Source: Magnolia sinica (taxonomy: Eukaryota; Streptophyta; Magnoliopsida; Magnoliales; Magnoliaceae). From it: a stretch of DNA of 64,000 bases. The DNA is taken from the NCBI RefSeq assembly GCF_029962835.1, contig NC_080577.1, forward strand, positions 5,208,001 through 5,272,000, written 5' to 3'. Every line of letters begins with the position of its first letter. Positions within the stretch are counted from its first letter, which is position 1. Of this stretch, positions 25,283 through 37,500 are shown piece after piece. Below the pieces are notes generated by a model, which did not search any database, was not told the origin of the DNA, and saw only the letters and a list, made by a program, of their open reading frames with translations. Made by a program: the position numbers and the translations under genes.

Positions 25283-25744
25283 GCGTACTGAGTAAACTCA
25301 GTTGGGCCCACCGTGAATGTATGTGATTTATCCACACCGGCCATCCGTTTTTTCAGATCATTTAAGTGGTTAGAGACCAAGATTTAAGCATATCCAAAGC
25401 TCAAGTGGATCATACCACAGGAAACAGTGGGAATAATGATATCCACCGTTGAAACCTTTCTGGACCTACAGTGATGTTTACTTGCCATCCAATCTGTTCA
25501 TGAGATCTTATAGACATGGATGAAGGGAAAAAACAAATATAAGCTTGATACAAAACTTCTCTGGCCCACAAGAATTTTCAACGGTAAACGCTCAATTCGT
25601 ACTGTTTCATGTGGTGTGGTCCATTTAACCGTTGGATATGCTTTATTTTTTGGCTCAAGAATTAAAAATTATCAGATAAAATGTATGGACGGTGGGGATA
25701 AAATACATAAATCATGGTGAACCTCACAGAGTTTACTCAGTACG
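25283..25744. mobile_element. Foldback element family F1 with perfect 17-base ends
   Basis: The left end gcgtactgagtaaactc and right end gagtttactcagtacgc are exact reverse complements. Inside them the core gatttatccacaccggccat pairs with atggacggtggggataaaat. It is non-coding. Confidence 0.82.
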
Positions 25745-27097
25745 CTAACGGGGGACAGGTAGACGCGTCCAGCCGCAGCTTAACGAGGGTTTCGATAGGA
25801 TGCGGTGCCACCCTACCAACAGTTATTGTATGCCGGTGGGTTTTCACCTTGATTGCTAGTTAGATGATGATCTGAACCGTTCGTATTCTCGATTATATGA
25901 TACAAGTCCATCTTAGGAAGGATGATGGTATATGAAGATTAATTTGGAACATTGAAAAGTAAAATCTGAACGGATCATGTTCAAATCTGCGATTCAAAAG
26001 TTAATATCATCAACGAAGCATTATTATAAGAACATATATTACATAAGTCATAAATGAGAAGATGAACGGTTCAGATCATCATCTAATATGCAATACTAAG
26101 GTGAAAACCTGCCCCCCTTAAAATACTGTCCAGGGGGCAGTTTCTATTAAAACCGCCGAATAATAGAAGCAGGAATCTTACACGCAATCTCTCCTCGTGC
26201 GAATGATTTCCAGCATTTCTCTCTCAGATATAGATATTCTTAAATGGAAGTTGTTCGACACTCCCGCTGCATATGTTACTTGATACGCTGGCACCTAAAA
26301 ATGTTACACGTGGCATATATTAATTCAGACTAAACCGATTAAATGACGGAGCACACCGTAATTAAGTGCACAATCTAAGAATTAGATCAGCTGAACCATC
26401 CTAACCTTTGATTCCTTGACACTTGTTAATTGAAAAAAGATAATTGGATGTTTTTCATTTTTAACCGTCCAATAAATGAACAGAAGTCTAATCGTTAGCT
26501 CACCGCATCATAGTAGTTTTTTGCTCATGATACATCTAAAAAGGTGCCAGTAATTTGGATGGCTAGTTTGAAAAAATTGTATGCAATGCTGGGAATAATT
26601 CCTAACTGCACGCGTTTCATCTACCACACTCTACTAGAGTATCAAAGTATTGATCATTTAAGAATGGATACATCGTACGGGTACCAAGTAGTGAACTTTA
26701 TTAAAGTGCATTGGATAAAATAGGTCAGCTCTCTAGACCATCGAGAAAGCTGATTTACTACCTCTTGGATGAGCCAACTTCTAAAAATCATATGTTTAGA
26801 GTACTGGAGATAAAATAAAAATAAAAAAACAAAAAATCTTTTAAAAGAAGCTTTAAAATCGAAATGATTATTGGCTTTTTTGTTGAAAGATTATCCCACG
26901 TTGATAGAGATAAGGAATGTGAAGTAATTACAAAATGCTTCTCTTTAGCCATATAAAAAAGTGTTACAACGTTAATTGGACGTGTCAAGATTTGTGAGGG
27001 TAAAGATTATCATATGCCATTGAGAGGCCATCTTTTTTATCACCTTAATGGCGTTGGAGGTTTAGGACCACTTATATAAATATTTATTTACTTGTTT

Positions 27098-27229
27098 TTT
27101 TTTTAACACACGCACGCACACCCCCACACACTTATGCTAGTGGAATTTCACCACCTATGGATGCTTGAACCCTTGACCAGGTGTTGAAACTCCTCAGAGT
27201 GTACCACCTGAGCAAAAGTAAGGACCCAA
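27098..27229 (-). mobile_element. SINE-like retroposon S1, copy 2
   Basis: On the plus strand it begins with a T run and acacacgcacgcaca, then shares gctagtggaatttcaccacc, gtgttgaaactcctcagag and gtaaggaccc with copies 1 and 3. The plus-strand 5' poly-T is the expected 3' poly-A of a minus-strand retroposon. No target duplication was evident. Confidence 0.65.
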
Positions 27230-28330
27230 ATTAATGATGGATGGTCTAGATTAATGATTATAGATAGTATAGATTAATTATTGTCAGTAGACTCTAATCC
27301 TTTAACAAAAGTCTTGTTGTAGGTAAGAATTTCCATACACTAGTCTAGGTGGGGCCCACCGTTTATGTTCCTGGGCCTGAAGTCGAGACTTGTACACAGG
27401 TTGTTTGACCCACGTGATGTATGGTGTGGGATGGCCAGCCTTCCTCGTGATATATATCCTGACTGCCCCCACTGTATTTATAAGCACGTGGAGAGAGAGG
27501 GAGTGTTTTGTGAGAGAGGTTTGTTCCAGTACGTCCTGATTATACAGCAATACGATACGTCGGGACTGTATCCATCGTATCTGGGTTCGCGTTAGGTGAT
27601 CCAAACCATTTACAAAGTGGGCCACACTGTAGATAGATTATACGTACAAGGTAACGAAACGATCTGATTGGAATACCTAAGTAGTCTGTTTTTTTTCTTT
27701 AACATCTTCTGTTGAATATGGAGCAACTACCTGAGCATTTTTTTGTAGCCATTGATTTTAATGCCTAAAAATTTCCAATCTAGAAGATATTCAAGACACA
27801 TTCCTCCATCATTGTATTTCGTAATATCAACCCATGAAAATGTCATTTCTTATGATATATTTTCCATCCAAACACTTTCCAAGCTCCCAAACAGTGCAAA
27901 AGAAAAGGTGGCCCTAATTCTGCAATATTTCACTTACTAAGCTGACCTTATGTTATTCAATGAATTTGAGTTTTGAAAGATGACCCAAGGGACGTTATAG
28001 ATGTGGACGATAAAGCTCTCATGGTAGTGGTAGCGTTTGGGATCCCATGATAGTTTACCACCATTTTGAAAATAGTAGCCACTGATATGCCTGACCACAT
28101 GGCATAATTTTATGGTGTTCTAAGCAACCCAAATGGCTGACCAAAATGTAAAAAGGAGCACAACCCACAAGTTACAATGAAAAGATGACATTTTAAGCCG
28201 TTCGAATTAGGTCCATTCACTAATTATGTTTTAATTATCCATTTAACAGCCATCTACTGGGTGATTAATTATGATGGCTTGAAAATGGTGTTGAACTTTC
28301 ACGAGAGTCCATTCCCTTAAGCTGTGGGAT

Positions 28331-28821
28331 GCGGATTGCGTCCTACAGGGGCAGGACTGACTGGGTTATGGCGGGGGCTCTGTGGACCCCACCATGATGT
28401 ATGTGTTTTATTCACGCCGTCCATCCATTTTGACAGATCATTTTAGGCCATGGGCCCAAGAAGGAGGCAGATCCAAGGCTTAAGTAGACCACACCACACA
28501 GGAAGCAGAGGTGATAATGACATCCGCAGTTGAAACCTTCGTACGGCCCACCGTGATGTTTATTTTCCATCCAACCCGTTCATAAGGTCACGTAGACCTG
28601 AATGAAGGGAAAACACAATATCAGCTTGATCAAAATTTCTGCAGCTTCCAAGAAAGCTTTAATGGTGGACGTTCAATCCCCACTGTGTGGTCCACCTGAA
28701 GGTTGGATCTGCTTCATTTTTGGGATGATCAGCTATACTGATCTGGAAAAGTGGATGAACAGTGTGGATAAAACAGATATATCATGATGGGCCCCACAGC
28801 CCCTGCCAGTACGCTATCCGC
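28331..28821. mobile_element. Foldback element family F1, GCGGAT-ended
   Basis: The left end gcggattgcgtcct pairs with the right end agtacgctatccgc. Inside, ccccaccatgatgtatgtgt followed by tttattcacgccgtccatcc pairs with the right core near 28750-28800. Non-coding. Confidence 0.78.
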
Positions 28822-29112
28822 GTCCAAAACTGTGGGTGTGTTAATTAATTCTCTCTTCCGTGTCTTGATTGCACCAAGACCCCATTTTTTATTTATTTAA
28901 AGACAAATCTCCGTCGATAAATAAAATCTCCCCTTTTAAGTAATCGCTCATTAAGAGAATGAGAGGGAAATATTAGGTTGGACGCTGATTTTTTTGCTAT
29001 TATATAAAGAGAAAGGGACACCTTGTTACTGGTGCGCCTTTATCACCGTCCAATCTCGTGGGGCCCACCAAATCCCATCCACCTTTTCTAATTTGTTCAA
29101 GAAAGTGAGGCC

Positions 29113-29628
29113 GCGGATTAGGTGTTACCAGGGTAACACCTTACCGTGGGGCCCACCTTGATGAGGTTCTGTATATCCACGCTGTTCATCCGTTTTTTCA
29201 ACCCATTTAAGGACGTAATAGAAAAAATAAAGCAGATCCAAATCTCAGCTGGACCACACTATACGAAACAGTGGTGATTGAGTGACTCAAATTAAAATTT
29301 CCAAAGGGCCCGTCGTAAGGTTTTCATAATGTTTATTTCTCATCCAACCTGTTTATAATGTCAAGAAGACATGGATGGAGGGAAACGATAAAGATCAGCT
29401 TGATCCAAAACCTTTTTGACCCACAGAAAGTTTTTAATGGTCATTCATCACTGTTTCTAGTGGTATGGTCCACCTGAGATTTGGATCTTCTTAAGTTTTT
29501 GGATCTCATCCTAAAATGAGATGAAAAAACAGATGGACGGCGTGGATATACAAAAAATACATGAAGGTAGGCCCCACACGGTTGGGATAACACCCACTAA
29601 GGTGTTACCCGGGTAACAGCTAATCCGC
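29113..29628. mobile_element. Foldback element family F1 with ggtgttacc ends
   Basis: The left end gcggattaggtgttacc pairs with the right end ending gctaatccgc. Next to each end sits a small palindrome, gtgttaccagggtaacac on the left and gtgttacccgggtaac on the right. The core is inverted (tatatccacgctgttcatcc with gatggacggcgtggatatac). Non-coding. Confidence 0.82.
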
Positions 29629-31632
29629 CCTCCATCGCCACCTAGGGCTGTCAATGGGCCGGGCCAGCCCTAGGGTGGGTCACGGCCCGGATTTTGATAT
29701 GCTTCGGACCGGGCCTATTCGAAATTCTGATTTTCCAGGCCAAGCCCGGCCCATGGATCCCCCCGCCCCACATATTCTCGTCCTAGTGCCCAACCGATAC
29801 TGGCGTTCTTATCATTTTTTACGGTTTAGCCATGGGTTGTACAGTTGTTCCCGGATCAAAACTCCGGTGATAGTTCACCACCATTTCCAAAACGGTGCGG
29901 GACATCCTCCTAAGGCATCCAGGCCATCTAAATTGTTGGGTCCATTGTAAAGATGAAGGACAGCAGTAAAATCACACTGATCGAACAAATCCTAATGATC
30001 TAATCGATGGCTATCAAATGAATGGTTAAAGAAAACATTTAAGTGGTCCGAATTCAACGGCAAAAACCACGGATACTATCAACTGCTCAGTATCATTTTT
30101 GGGTTATACTCCATCCAAGGTCGGCTCAGTGGCCTGGATGGTCTGGATTGCCATACAACCATGCCATGTGTTTGGTGGAAGAGACCCGCCATTTCTAAAT
30201 GGTGATGAACGCCGTCTAGTCCACTGGAATCATCACATGCTACCTTGAAAATCGTACTGATCGGATGATCCAAGCCGAGTCTGTGGCATAAAAAAGTAGG
30301 ACGAGATCATTCATCGAGTGGACTTGCCCTAATGGATGGTCCAGATGGTGATATGAATGCCAACTACGTTCTGAAAATGGGCTAGGCTGGTGGGTTTGAG
30401 GAAAGTTCCAAACCATCCGCTCCAAACCCAACTAGTTAACATTTGAGTTGGGTCCGAGCCAAACTAAGGATGGGCAGGGTTTCAGCAGCGTTAAAACTCA
30501 AAGAGACAAATCCAACAATATTTATCTATGGGTTGGGTCCAGGTTAGGTCTTAAGTTAGTTTGTCCGGTCGTGTAATGTGTGTGGGATGGGCTTGTGGGT
30601 TCAAGAGAAGTTCCCGATCTCACCCAATTAATGATATGGTCTGATTTCCGACCCCTACCCAAAATCACTAGTATTTGAGTCGGGTCCGAGTCAAATTAAG
30701 CTGGATTAGGCCACATTTTAGCAGAGTTCAGCCTCAGAGATCCAATCCCAACACATTTATATATGGGTTAGGTCTAAGTTGGGTTTTGTGTCGGTTTACT
30801 AGACCTTGGACCGGTGGGCTCGTGGGAAGTTCCGGATCCAACTCCTTTAATAATATGGTCTGAATTCTGCCCTAAAACCAACCCATTAATATTCGAGTTG
30901 GATACAAGTCAAATTAAGTTGGGCTGGGTCGGGTTTTAATTAAAGGCAGATCAAAACCCAACATCCAGTTTGAGTCTAAGTTGGTTTGCCAGATCTGTGA
31001 TATCGTGTGACATCCTACCAAGCAATTCAAAACATCTTGTCTACGCTACACTCACTATGGGCAGGCCAGGGTTTAGGCCTAGATTTTGAACCGGTTGGCT
31101 TAATGAGTTGAAGAGCTAATTCATGGGATGTGATAGCTTGGTTCGTGAGGGATCTAGCCGGTTCATCTGACAAGGCCTCCATGAACATGAGCCGTCTAGA
31201 AAAAAAAGAAGAAAAAAAAGGGTCCACTGATCAGTTGGGCAACAAGCAGACGCTGAACATATTGTCAGCCATCCTTCCAGGATCGCGAGTAGCTGATAAG
31301 CAGACTGACCAAATTTTAAAGTCATGGCATTTTCATGGTGAGCCCCACATGAAGATTCGCTGGACCTCACAGATGGGCACCACCACAGAACACCTTTTCA
31401 ATCTCTCCCACAAATTGTTAGTGTTTTGGCATTCGACTACTGAGCCATGATCTCCCAAACCTCTAACCTTGTCAGATGAAATCCTAAAACCAAGGATCAA
31501 CCGTTGTCAATCATCAATTGATTATTTCAGGATGAGTAATATCATTTGAACTCGAAGCAACAACTGGAATGAGATTGTAAGAGCATCTCATGGAAAGACT
31601 CCATCCCACCCTTTTAAGAAAATACTAAGGGT

Positions 31633-32026
31633 GGGCCCGTTTGGGTGGTCACTTGAGAAAATGAGTTCCATCTCAATTTTGTTTAAGTGTAATCACGTAA
31701 ATAATAATAATAATAAAAGATCAATTCTTTTGGTAGGGATTAAAAATCTAACAAAAAATTTATTTAAACTATGATCTCTGATACGTGAATGATGCTAACT
31801 AAAATGAGATGGAAGTCACCTTTAAGTGGCACCCAAACAGGCTGCCTGATCCCATTTCAAATAGTAACCATGTATTGGAGATGATTATACTTCATATAAA
31901 TTGTCAGTTATCACGGTTATTTTCAATCCTCTAAGAAAATTATATATATATATATATATAAACTCTGATAAATAACTAATGTTAACTAGAGATGAACTCA
32001 TTTTTAAATGGCACCCAAACAGGGCC
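31633..32026. mobile_element. Inverted-repeat element with gggcccgtttggg ends
   Basis: The left end gggcccgtttgggtgg and the right end cacccaaacagggcc are inverted; the sub-terminal blocks atgagttccatctc and gagatgaactcat are inverted as well. A second right-end-like block at about 31826-31848 suggests a nested or tandem copy. It looks like a PIF/Harbinger- or hAT-type MITE; the class is uncertain. Confidence 0.55.
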
Positions 32027-32140
32027 TAAGAAAATAGGAAAAACATCAATAACCGGGTAACTTTGGATCCTACCATAGAAGTCCTCAAAATATTTGATTT
32101 TATTAAAAAATGCCTTGATTATTATTATGCCCGAAAATGT

Positions 32141-32552
32141 GCTTTTTAGGAGGTGAAATGACCAAATTGCCATCACGTAGTTTTTCCCTTAAAGGTGGTT
32201 CAAGCACTGTGAGGCCCAGGTGGCGTGTGTATGTCATCCAACGCTTCCAACAGGTGCACTTCACCATGATGATCAGGATAACAAAAAATGTGGCCAATCG
32301 AATCATCAGGTGGGCCACACTACAGAAAAAAAAAATGCCCTACTAAAAAATCATCCAAATTCACGTGGCCTACCTGATGATTGGATCAGCCTTATTTTTT
32401 GTTCCTAAGATTGTATGATGGGTGGACCTGTTGGATGTCATGCCACACCCCAATCTTATCCATAATACTCAACCCCACTTTGTAGTTTTTAAATTTTTTT
32501 TTTCTTTTTATAAAAGTCGAGGGCACTTAGGTCATTACAGCTCCCAAAAAGC
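32141..32552. mobile_element. Foldback element, family F2
   Basis: The left end gctttttaggaggtgaaatg pairs with the right end ggtcattacagctccc plus aaaaagc. Inside, atgtcatccaacgcttccaa at 32232 pairs with ttggatgtcat-type sequence near 32431. The element shares blocks with 10683-11113. Non-coding. Confidence 0.68.
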
Positions 32553-32672
32553 AAGTTTTATAGATTTAAATATTCAACGCATTGTTGGGTAAAATCAGAA
32601 AATTTGAGGAATTTTGCCGTAAAAAATGATATAATCACTTATAAAGGTAATAAAAAGAACATGACAGAACCT

Positions 32673-32675
<3 letters not shown>

Positions 32676-32735
<60 letters not shown>
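32676..32735. repeat. AT microsatellite
   Basis: An uninterrupted run of about 29 TA units, self-complementary, in intergenic DNA about 1.6 kb beyond the RCF3 stop codon. Confidence 0.95.
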
Positions 32736-32738
<3 letters not shown>

Positions 32739-34380
32739 CGTGGCATTGAAAATAGAATGAATTGTAAAAATGTTGAACATTGGCATATTTTATCTTCTCT
32801 GATATATATAAAAAGGAAAAATTCAATGGGACAACTTCAAACTGCAGAATGCATGGGGAGTTCTATTTAGACATAGCTTCAATCATTTAAAGACATTTCA
32901 GCGTTAAGATTCCAACTCTAAGTGCACGCCGTACATGCCACTCTGTGTGCATAGATCCCTTGTACATGCGGCATACATGGACCTGAGTCCAAAACATGCA
33001 GATAGTCCCACCCACTGTTGATGGATCATGGCCCCAAAATCAGATTGAATAGACACCTGATATCCAATTAGTAAACAAACAATTGTTGAATTCGACTAGT
33101 TTTCAGTTTTTTGCCATCCATTAGATGTCGACCAATCAGCGGTAGGGATCACCTTTCAGTTTGATTTTTGGTTTATAACCCGTCAAGTCGGGTCAAGTCG
33201 GGCCCACAATTTGACAGGTTTAATTCAAAGAACATGTACACCACATAAACAAGTGCTGTCTGCATGCATATTTATCATTATAGACTGCAGGGACATCAAA
33301 GTTTTTCTAATGAAAAATGGAAATTTTAATCACTCAAACCACCATGTCTGAGAAACCAAGAAACGCAATACATCAAAGCAAAACGCATATGCTTGCTTGG
33401 ACATGCTTCTCGTGTCTTTACAGAACAGATGGCCCAGCAAAATGGGAGGACAACCCATCCCATGAATCAAAACAACAACAACAACAACAATAATAAATAA
33501 TAAAGATAGCATGAAAGAGTAAAAATATCTCTAATATGGGGCATTTGCGATAGTGTCACCATTTTCTTGCCATGTACTCATTCCAGGCATCCCTGGATGT
33601 TGTACTCCTGTAATCAGTACAATCATATTGATTTCATAGTTCAAAAACTGGAAAATTTGAATCAACTTGATGTCTAGCCAGGTCAGGTCAACTTGAAGAC
33701 TTGACCGGGTCTTTAAACTACTCGACTACATATTTTAATATTTAGTGCATTTAAACCTTCTAGAAATTGATAAAATTTTAAAAACATTTAAATACTCGAA
33801 CAAGATACAATTGTGAATCACGCCACCAAGTAAGCTTCCAGAGACTTGGCACGAAATCCCGTCGAGTCGACCTGACTCGGCTGAGTTTCAAGTTGAATCA
33901 CCAAGTTTTAGAACTATGATTGATTTCTTGCTTAAATCTGGATATCTTCACTGGAAATTTATAAATAGTTGCAGGAAAGCAGATGGATGCATAAGATAAC
34001 CACCACACACACACACACACAAAAAGATTAACTATGGAACGCATTCCTATTCTTAGAACTGCAGATTGACATTAAAATGAAAAAGAAAATAGAAAGAAAA
34101 AGAAGAAAAATAAACCATTCTTACCTTTTATACAAAGATTGTTGATAACTGCCAGATTCTGGGAAAACAGATTACTGGTGAAAACTGAAAGCATCCATTG
34201 CTACCTTACAAGCTCTCGGCTTTACAACACCCATAGCTCAGATTTAGCTTGGTGTGGCATCTTGTGCTGTTAAAGACGAGCAGTACAGCTCAAATTACAA
34301 TTCTGAACTAAGATTGGAAAAGAAAATAGCACTAAAAAATGAATGGTCTGATAACTGGAAATTGCAAGGGAAAATAGAAA

Positions 34381-34512
34381 CTAACTGCTCAGAATAAATC
34401 CCTGGAGAAGGCTCTGGGCTCTCTCAGCCTGCTCGGGACTACCGGATATTTGGACCACCTTTTCAGTTAGCTCAGGTCTATCTTCCATGAGGCTGACAGT
34501 CGCCCCTGACAT
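34381..34512 (-). CDS. RCF3 coding exon 7 with stop
   Basis: Acceptor gtaaacag. It encodes MSGATVSLMEDRPELTEKVV then QISGSPEQAERAQSLLQGFILSS, ending in TAG at 34383-34381. The ERAQSLLQGFIL ending is the conserved C-terminus of RCF3 and its relatives; the usual short extension after it is missing here. Confidence 0.93.
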   Translation of the reverse strand: MSGATVSLMEDRPELTEKVVQISGSPEQAERAQSLLQGFILSS

Positions 34513-37500
34513 CTGTTTACGTCAAATATCAATACCATAACTTCAGCGACCAGGTTACAAAATCAAGTAGGAAATATCCGGACTGCATCCATTCTTAAGG
34601 ATTCTAATATTTCAACTCTGTAATTGTTAAAATAAAATAATTTAAAAAAAAATAAAAAATCACTCAGCAAGCAATGTTACCTCGCTGATCTGAGCAAGCT
34701 TGCTTCCTGATCTCATGATGAGGCTGGGAACAGCATGCTCTGGTATGATTACCTCCAGCGTCTTTTTCGTGACAACCGGAGTGAGGGATCTAAAAGACAT
34801 TGGTGAAAACATGCATTGGCATTCATTATGTGATGAAATGGCTATGCATAATCAAATGAAGTGGAGTATTTAAGCACCTGCTTGGCCCACTTGACCCTTC
34901 TTCATTAGCATCGCTCTCTTCCTGCTGCAATGATCCACCGCCAGGCCGTCCAGTGTCCTACCAACCAGAAGGTTACATTCTTAAGAACCACAGTAAAAAG
35001 GCAGCATAACACAATAGATCAATTATCAAAGGTTTTTTTTTTTTTTTTGGCCCACTTAATAAACAGGCCAGCTGTGGATACTAGCCAAACCCAATTATGT
35101 ATATAAGGCATGTTTGTTGATGAGTTGGATCCACCGATAGAAGGGTAAGAGTCTTCCCTTCTGGGAGATTTCTGCAGGCCTTGGCTTTATAAAAGGTCAC
35201 TAAACATGGAACCCACATGCATCGCTTGGATGTCTCAACCCAAAAAGTTTACCAGTTATTATGTGTCGCCGCGTGTGAAAGTGCATGTGGGTTTTTAAAA
35301 TATGTAGGAGTCTATTTAAAGTGAAGATCCTCATAACCTCATCAAGTTTGGTTATCATATATGTAGAATTCAGAGTGAAGACGTATCAAACATTTGCTCT
35401 AAGAGATTAAACAGTGCACTTGTGTTTTTAGTTTGAACGAGTGGAACCCATGTTTAAACAATGCACAACTTTGATACGATTAGACTCACCTTTGACAGCT
35501 CATGTGCGGAAAAAAAAACTGTGCTGGAAGGTCCTAGCAATAGAAGAATATTTGGCCTTCTATTGGTTGCATGTGAATAGCGGTTTTAAACATTGTCTGA
35601 CACAACTCAGGATTATCCAAGTTATATCGGTTTAGGTTCAAAACAAAATGAGTCACTTGACCACTATAGGACCCAAATGTGACCGAAATGGATCTTTACA
35701 GCACTGGAACAGAAGAGTTGGTGCGAGTCTCACTGGTTTTAGTCCCCAAGCAAGTTGCATTCAAAAACCGCTACTTGAATTAGTTGATGTGTCTCTTTCT
35801 TGAACCCCACTCTTAAGGTTTAGGATTTTTCAATCTAGATCTTTGGAGTGTTTTCTGTTCACACTAGGCACCATAATAGCAATAGTTTGTACCATTTGCA
35901 ATCAGGCCCCAGTTTAACAAACTAAAAAGCAGAACAGTAACTTTTTCCTCGACCTGAGCATTGTATAGTAACTCATGTAAATCACGGATTGTGTAGTCGA
36001 TATCCGTGCTGTAACTCATGCAATCATGCATGTTACCATTCTATTTTTATGTTTTTGTAATAATTTTTTTTTTAAAAAAAAAAAACAAAACAAAACAAAA
36101 AAAAAATATATGCTTGATGTGTAATGCATGATGAGGAAAACCATCGACCACCTTTTTGTGCATAGTCCAGTAGTGGGACGGGTTTGGGCTGACCTTCTAA
36201 GTCACTTTAACACCTGCTGGACTTCGCCAAGGAGTGTTCCTTCCTTTTTGATGGCTTGGCATGGGGCGTGGTTTGGTCCCCCCAAGTTGGGGCTGTGGAG
36301 TATGGCTTTGCTAGCCGGTTGGTGGGCAATTTGGGAAGAAAGGAACCCGAGATGCTTTTGCAGTGTTACCAACTCAGAAGCCAACATTGCTGAAAGAGTG
36401 AGGTTGCTTGTTATTGAGTGGGCCTCTTGTGCTTCTAAATTAAAGGATTGAAAATTTGTTTTTCTTGGGAAATGGTGGGGCTGCCTCCTTGGCGCCCCCT
36501 TGCAGTTCTTCTTCGTAGTTTTCGTTTGTTTAATAAAATTTCCGTTATCTTTCAACAACAACAAAATAATAATAATAATAACAGAAGCCTGGGGTGCATT
36601 TGTTAGTTCTCAGCTAGCTGTGTCGCCAGGGTCCCTTTCTCCTATGAAACCTACAGTTGGGAATGGAGAGCACCAGGAGTGTCCTGTGGGTTGCAGGCTT
36701 CGGTCACTGTGGGCGGTGTATGGATCCTCTCCTCCAAGCTCAGGTCACTGCTTGAGAGTTTCCATGTCTTTTAGTGCCAAGGATAGTGACTCTCAAGACG
36801 GTCCCTCTTCCTGCTTTGACTCATTTACTGCCGATACGGATGAGAGGGTCCTGGAGGTACCTCCTGTGCTGGAGATAGAAGAGGAAGGGCTTTACTTGGT
36901 GGGGGGACCATGTGGGCGTCAACAGTCAGCTGGAAATGCTAGAAGTTACCCCTCTGCAGGCTAAGAGAGGTCACGTCGAGGTCACGCGCAACAGGCTCTT
37001 CTCCTCTGTTGTGATGCCATGTATTTCTACAGAGGATGGACTGGATAGCCTTTGGATGAAGATAATGAATGGTTAAAGGATGCTTTGGGGTGGGTGGGGT
37101 TTCTAGTGGGGGTTACTTTTAGGGAAAGCAATGAAGATGTTCTGGAGCTGTTCAGGTTTGTAGGGGGGTGAGATTGGTTCCCAATTAGGCTGCTAAGTTG
37201 AAATGTAAGAGTCCTGAGTTGCAAACAAAAAAGGGCACAGGTAAGGGACATATATTGGAGGGCTAAGGCTCAGCTTATCACCCTTCAGGAGACAAAGCTG
37301 CAGTATCTGGATAAGAAGATGCTTGACTCCATTTGGGGAACGAAGAAAAGGAATTGGGTTGCTTTAGATGCAGTTGGCTCCAGTAGGGGCTAGATTCACC
37401 TGGCCCAGTGGTCAGGAGGGTGCCATTTCTTTACAGGTTTCTGGTTTCCCCTGACTGGATAGAGATGTTTCCTTTAATTCAACAGTGTTGTTTGCCAAGG

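Larger units (their letters stand above)
18344..34380. other. Gene-poor intergenic region between SWEET and RCF3
   Basis: No coding exon of a recognisable family was found on either strand. SWEET 5' flank occupies the left edge and RCF3 3' flank the right. The space is occupied by family F1 foldbacks (18985-19440, 20185-20620, 21295-21905, 25283-25744, 28331-28821, 29113-29628), one F2 foldback, two SINE-like insertions, a gggccc-ended element near 31633-32026 and microsatellites. Stretches with nothing I could identify include 22600-25280, 25750-27060 and 29640-31620. Confidence 0.6.

Noticed and set aside
27302-27625. Open frame of 107 codons on the minus strand
   Set aside because: No recognisable motif, no neighbouring exons in frame, and it overlaps dispersed repeat-like sequence.
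36500-36964. Open frame of 154 codons on the plus strand treated as a possible gene
   Set aside because: It crosses the 3' tail of one L1 fragment into the ORF1 remnant of the next, so it is a chance fusion of two retroelement pieces.
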